Shown: piece after piece, positions 60,852 through 64,000 of the stretch
Numbering within the stretch: the first letter of the stretch is position 1
Layout of the letters: each line of letters begins with the position of its first letter
Assembly: GCF_040147005.1 (NCBI RefSeq)
Contig: NZ_JAMSHO010000001.1
Coordinates: 682,001 to 746,000, forward strand
Length of the DNA stretch: 64,000 nt
Direction: 5' to 3'
Source of the DNA: Halomonas sp. H10-9-1
GTDB lineage: Bacteria > Pseudomonadota > Gammaproteobacteria > Pseudomonadales > Halomonadaceae
Translations under genes and position numbers: made by a program
Notes under the pieces: model-generated
Told to the model about the DNA's origin: nothing
Database searches by the model: none
The model's input: the letters and a program-made list of their open reading frames with translations, nothing else

Positions 60852-61658
60852 TCAGCCCCTTCTCAGCTGCAGGATATCCGCGACGGTGTAGTCGCCTGGG
60901 TAGCGAACGAAATCGCGCTCCTTCCGGTCGGCGCCATACATCGCCATGCGGTCGGCCAGTTCGTTGCCCTCCACCCCGGCATGGCCCTTGACGTGGGCGA
61001 TGGTCACCTTCGACTTCAGGCTCTCGTAGAGCGCGTGGGTGCGCTGGATGATCTCGGGGTTCTTGATCGGCTGGCCATCGGCCTTCTTCCAGCCGCGCCG
61101 CTTCCAGCCACCGGCCCACTTGGTGATGGCATTGATGGTGTAGGTGGAGTCGCAGTGGATGCGCACGCTGGCGCCCCGGGCGATCTCCTCCTGGGCGACA
61201 CGGAGGGCCTGCTGCATGGCGTTCAACTCTGCCGTGTTGTTGGTGCCCGCGGGGTTGTAGAGGCCGTACCAGAGTTCCGCGAGCTCGCCGTCGCGATAGA
61301 TCGCCATGCCTGAGCCGGCATCGCCGGGGTTGGGCTCACAGGCGCCGTCGCAGTAGATCTCCGTGTCGTAGGTGTTGGCGGCGGCGGAGGTGCCCGGTGA
61401 GGCGGGCGGCTGGCGCCGTGCAGGTCGCTTCGCAGGCGTCACGCTCCTTCCGTTCGAGGGCTTGCCTTGCTTGGCGGGAGCGTTTCCGCGCGGGCCTGTC
61501 GAGAAGGCCGCTTCGGCCTCTTCCCGTGAGGGGAAGGACTTGAAGCGTGCCTTGGGGTAGCCCTTCACCTGGCGGCTGCACTCCTCCCAGGAGGTGAAGA
61601 TACCGGTGTGCCGGCCGACCCATACGACATAGAACTTGGGGCCCTGTCTCGCTGCCAT
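60852..61658 (-). CDS. rnhA: Ribonuclease HI with N-terminal viroplasmin domain
   Basis: 268 aa. Residues 1-55: viroplasmin-like RNA-DNA hybrid binding domain (FYVVWVGRHTGIFTSWEECS); residues ~60-95 Pro-rich linker; residues ~98-265: RNase H fold with the DEDD acids D104 (IYCDGACEPNPG), E144 (NNTAELNAM), D170 (RIHCDSTYT) and D236 (GNELADRM). Cuts RNA in RNA-DNA hybrids. ATG at 61658 has AAGGAG upstream. A long leader (~130 bases) separates it from the divergent ATPase gene. Confidence 0.9.
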   Translation of the reverse strand: MAARQGPKFYVVWVGRHTGIFTSWEECSRQVKGYPKARFKSFPSREEAEAAFSTGPRGNAPAKQGKPSNGRSVTPAKRPARRQPPASPGTSAAANTYDTEIYCDGACEPNPGDAGSGMAIYRDGELAELWYGLYNPAGTNNTAELNAMQQALRVAQEEIARGASVRIHCDSTYTINAITKWAGGWKRRGWKKADGQPIKNPEIIQRTHALYESLKSKVTIAHVKGHAGVEGNELADRMAMYGADRKERDFVRYPGDYTVADILQLRRG

Positions 61659-61798
61659 GGGCTGCTCCTTGCTGATGATGTGGTGGTGATGACTGTCCAT
61701 GACCTGGAAGCGGAGGTGCGTGCCCGTCCGTGACGTGTCGGTCGCCTCGACGTCGGAAAGTAGCCCCAGGACAGAGGGTTGGCTGTGCATCCAGTCTA

Positions 61799-61820
61799 TT
61801 ATAATTGGAACTATAATTAT
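61799..61820. promoter_or_regulatory. AT-rich direct repeat in the rnhA-ATPase divergent region
   Basis: TATAATT-GGAAC-TATAATT plus flanking TA/AT forms a direct repeat that also reads as overlapping -10-like boxes on both strands, in a GC-rich neighbourhood. It may hold the promoters of the ATPase gene and of the long rnhA leader. Confidence 0.45.
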
Positions 61821-61836
61821 CCAGCCGTAGCTTTAA

Positions 61837-63024
61837 ATGGGTGTAAACACCATGGGGTTGCAGAAGTTTTTCTATCATCGCCAGGCCTTGGCCGAGTCGA
61901 TCGCCCAGGGGCTGACCGGGGAAGGGCTGGTCGACTATAGCTCGGGGCTCTTCCTGGCGGCACCGCGACGCACGGGCAAGAGCACCTTCCTCAAGCAGGA
62001 TCTGATACCGCTCTGCGCACAGCGAGGCTGGGAGACGGTGTATGTGGATCTGTGGGCCAATCGCCGGGAGGATCCCGGGCAGCTGATCGAGCGCATCGTC
62101 ATGCGCTCGCTGAAGCGCCATGAGCCTCAGCTGAAGCGGTTGCTGAAAGCCGCGGGTGTGCACCGTATCTCGCTGGAACACATGCTGCATTGGGACCTTG
62201 ATCGAGAGAGCCTGCCAGAGGGGGCATCCCTGGCGGAGGCGCTCGAGGCACTGCAGGCAGCCTCCGGGCGCATGGTGGTGATGATCGTGGATGAGGCCCA
62301 GCATGCCTTGAACACCGATGCCGGCATCAACGCGATGTTCGCGCTGAAAGCGGCCCGGGATGCCCTCAACCTGGGGGGCGACTCGCCGGGGTTGCGCCTT
62401 ATCCTCACCGGCTCGAGTCGGGACAAGCTGGCGATGCTGGTATTGAGTCGTGACCAGCCGTTCTTCGGCTCCAGTGTGACGCCATTCCCGCTGCTCGGGG
62501 AGGACTTTATCGAGGCCTACACCGCGGACCTCAACACCAAGCTGGCGCCCGGCAACACTTTTGCCGCGGAGGAGGTGTACCAGGCGTTCCAGAGGGTCGG
62601 CCATCGTCCCGAGCTGCTGGGGGAGGTGGTGAGGCGGGTGGCGTTGGAGCTGGGCCAGGCACCCGATCTGGGGAAGCTGCTGGCGCAGGGGGCGGTGGAT
62701 GTACAGAACGGGCTCTGGGCGGAATACGAGTCGGCTTATGTGGTGTTGTCGCCGCTGCAGCGTGCCATCCTGCGCGTCATGGCCGAGGCCGGGGCGGCAG
62801 GGGAGCGGTTGGCGATGTTTTCCGACACCACGGTAGCGCGTATCAATGCCGCGGAGCACGCCGAAGGCGGGAAGGGCAAGGTACGCCCCCAGTCGATCCA
62901 GGCGGGGCTCGATGCACTGCGCGACAAGTCGCTTGTCTGGCGCTCCGGCCGTGGCGCCTACGCCCTGGAAGACAGCGGGCTCGGGGAGTGGCTGCTGGAG
63001 ACCGGGAAGACGCGAGCGGAGTAA
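61837..63024 (+). CDS. AAA/STAND-type ATPase of unknown role
   Basis: 395 aa. Walker A APRRTGKST at 42-50, Walker B VVMIVDEAQ with D152-E153, sensor motif LRLILTGSSRDKLAML, and a C-terminal winged-helix-like part (SPLQRAILRVMAEAGAAGER). No membrane segment. Start ATG at 61837; a second ATG at 61852 is equally possible and no strong ribosome site is seen for either. Related ATPases occur near mobile or DNA-processing genes; divergence from rnhA may be meaningful. Confidence 0.75.
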   Translation: MGVNTMGLQKFFYHRQALAESIAQGLTGEGLVDYSSGLFLAAPRRTGKSTFLKQDLIPLCAQRGWETVYVDLWANRREDPGQLIERIVMRSLKRHEPQLKRLLKAAGVHRISLEHMLHWDLDRESLPEGASLAEALEALQAASGRMVVMIVDEAQHALNTDAGINAMFALKAARDALNLGGDSPGLRLILTGSSRDKLAMLVLSRDQPFFGSSVTPFPLLGEDFIEAYTADLNTKLAPGNTFAAEEVYQAFQRVGHRPELLGEVVRRVALELGQAPDLGKLLAQGAVDVQNGLWAEYESAYVVLSPLQRAILRVMAEAGAAGERLAMFSDTTVARINAAEHAEGGKGKVRPQSIQAGLDALRDKSLVWRSGRGAYALEDSGLGEWLLETGKTRAE

Positions 63025-63060
63025 TCGGAATGTCCCTCGATTCTCGGTCGGGGTGTCGCG

Positions 63061-64000
63061 TCACATCGAGATCAGCACCCCGCCGCCTGCCAGCAGGATG
63101 ACCACCGCCCAGGCGGGCAGCCTCCATACGCCGAGCAGCAGGCAGCCGGTGAGCGCCAGGGCGAACTCCTGGGGGCCGAGGATGGCGCTGGTCCATACCG
63201 GCTGGTAGAGGGCCGCGCCCAGGATGCCCACCACGGCGGCGTTGGCTCCGTGCATCAGCGCCTTGGCGCTGTCCCAGCGCTGGAAGCGGTTCCAGTAGGG
63301 CAGCACCGCCACCAGCAGCAGCATGCCGGGCAGGAAGACCATCGCCAGCGCCAGGGCGGCGACCGCCACGCCACCGCCCAGCGGCACCATCACCGAACCC
63401 AGGTAGGCGGCAAAGGTGAACAGCGGTCCGGGGATCGCCTGGGCGGCGCCGTAGCCGGCAAGGAAGTCGTCGGCGCTTACCCAGCCGGACTGCACCACCT
63501 CGGCCTCCAGCAGCGGCAGCACCACGTGGCCGCCGCCGAACACCAGGGCGCCGGCGCGGTAGAAGGCGTCCATCACCGCCAGCGTCGTGGAGGGCGTGGC
63601 CCAGGCGAGCAGCGGCAGGCCTACCAGCAGCGCAACGCAGGTGAGCCCTGCTAGGTGGCCGGCGCGGCGGGAGACGGGCAGTGTCAGGGGGGGGGCGTCT
63701 CGGCCTCGGCGTGAGTGCGGCAGAGCAGTATGCCGGCCAGGGCGCCGCCGACGATGGCGGCCACCTGTCCCAGCGGGCCGCCGATCAGCACCACGCTGAA
63801 CACTGCGGCGAGCGCGATGCCGGCGCGGCGCCGGTCGGGGCAGAGGGTGCGCGCCATGCCCCACACCGCATGGGCGACGATGGCCACGGCGGTGACCTTG
63901 AGGCCATGGATCAGGCCCTGGCCGATGGGTCCCTCGAACATGGCGGCCCCCATGGCGAAGAGCACCAGCAGGAGCGCCGAGGGGAGGGTGAAGGCGGCCC
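63061..64000 (-). CDS. chrA: Chromate transporter (ChrA family), frame broken at a 9-G run; runs off right edge
   Basis: The minus-strand frame entering from the right edge (FTLPSALLLVLFAMGAAMFE) and the downstream frame (AGALVFGGGHVVLPLLEAEV, GAAQAIPGPLFTFAAYLGSV) are two parts of one CHR-family transporter. They are in different frames and meet at nine Gs (63687-63695 on the plus strand). A single-base change in that run restores one frame. It is either a sequencing/assembly error, a phase-variable site or an early pseudogene. CHR proteins export chromate. The C terminus (LLAGGGVLISM) is complete. Confidence 0.85.
   Translation of the reverse strand, partial: GRLHPPLGAPAGALRHGGRHVRGTHRPGPDPWPQGHRRGHRRPCGVGHGAHPLPRPAPRRHRARRSVQRGADRRPAGTGGRHRRRRPGRHTALPHSRRGRDAPPLTLPVSRRAGHLAGLTCVALLVGLPLLAWATPSTTLAVMDAFYRAGALVFGGGHVVLPLLEAEVVQSGWVSADDFLAGYGAAQAIPGPLFTFAAYLGSVMVPLGGGVAVAALALAMVFLPGMLLLVAVLPYWNRFQRWDSAKALMHGANAAVVGILGAALYQPVWTSAILGPQEFALALTGCLLLGVWRLPAWAVVILLAGGGVLISM

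Noticed and set aside
61336..62859. 507-codon minus-strand frame across rnhA and the ATPase
   Set aside because: It runs antisense over the ATPase, which has Walker motifs, and out of frame over rnhA.

Overview
The window is high-GC DNA from a gammaproteobacterium, probably a Halomonas-like marine or saline organism. That assignment is inferred from composition, the enteric-type tRNA-Ile2, the FecB/CD/E siderophore genes and the IS types; it is not proven here.

Region 1 (1-9247) is an iron-acquisition block. It holds two tandem paralogous TonB-dependent receptors on the minus strand (the first runs off the left edge) and, divergently on the plus strand, a siderophore-binding protein, two FecCD permeases, a FecE-type ATPase and an exporter-type ABC protein. 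Fur-box-like sites precede the receptors and the binding-protein gene, so the block is probably derepressed under iron starvation.

Region 2 (9933-40057) is the centrepiece: about 20 minus-strand genes, mostly touching or overlapping, that form an extracellular contractile injection system (eCIS). In transcription order it encodes a DUF4255/Pvc16-like cap protein, an unknown protein, a sheath, a tube, a second divergent sheath, a second tube, an Afp7-like CIS tube protein, a 55-aa DUF5908-like protein, a gpD-like hub, a gp5-like spike, a 551-aa protein with a C-terminal membrane segment, gp25, a baseplate-J protein, an Afp12/tail-I-like protein, three consecutive proteins that share an N-terminal module, a Pro-rich unknown, an AAA+ ATPase, a large DUF4157 protein with an HNH-like segment, and a TPR protein. 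Three 12-bp tandem repeats lie upstream of the first gene. No PAAR tip, LysM domain or recognisable tail fibre was found.

Region 3 (40216-41467) is housekeeping: a CorC/HlyC-like CNNM-CBS membrane protein and tRNA-Ile2(CAU).

Region 4 (about 41468-59300) is an accessory island next to the tRNA, with no integrase in view. It carries an AbiE toxin-antitoxin pair; a type I restriction system (hsdM, hsdS, hsdR) interleaved with an Abi_2/HEPN gene, which has its own small terminated RNA upstream, and a broken fic gene; and then AT-rich mobile gene cassettes. Two attC recombination sites have R''/R' boxes that match as expected for integron cassettes, so this is a cluster of attC sites without an integrase (CALIN). 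Two complete insertion sequences (IS1380-like and IS1182-like), both with intact target duplications, have landed in the cassettes.

Region 5 (59421-64000) returns to backbone-like genes: a META/HslJ-type lipoprotein, a 31-aa Lys-rich protein, an Rnk/GreA-C-like protein, a viroplasmin-RNase H fusion, a divergent ATPase, and a chromate transporter that is split by a 9-G homopolymer and runs off the right edge.
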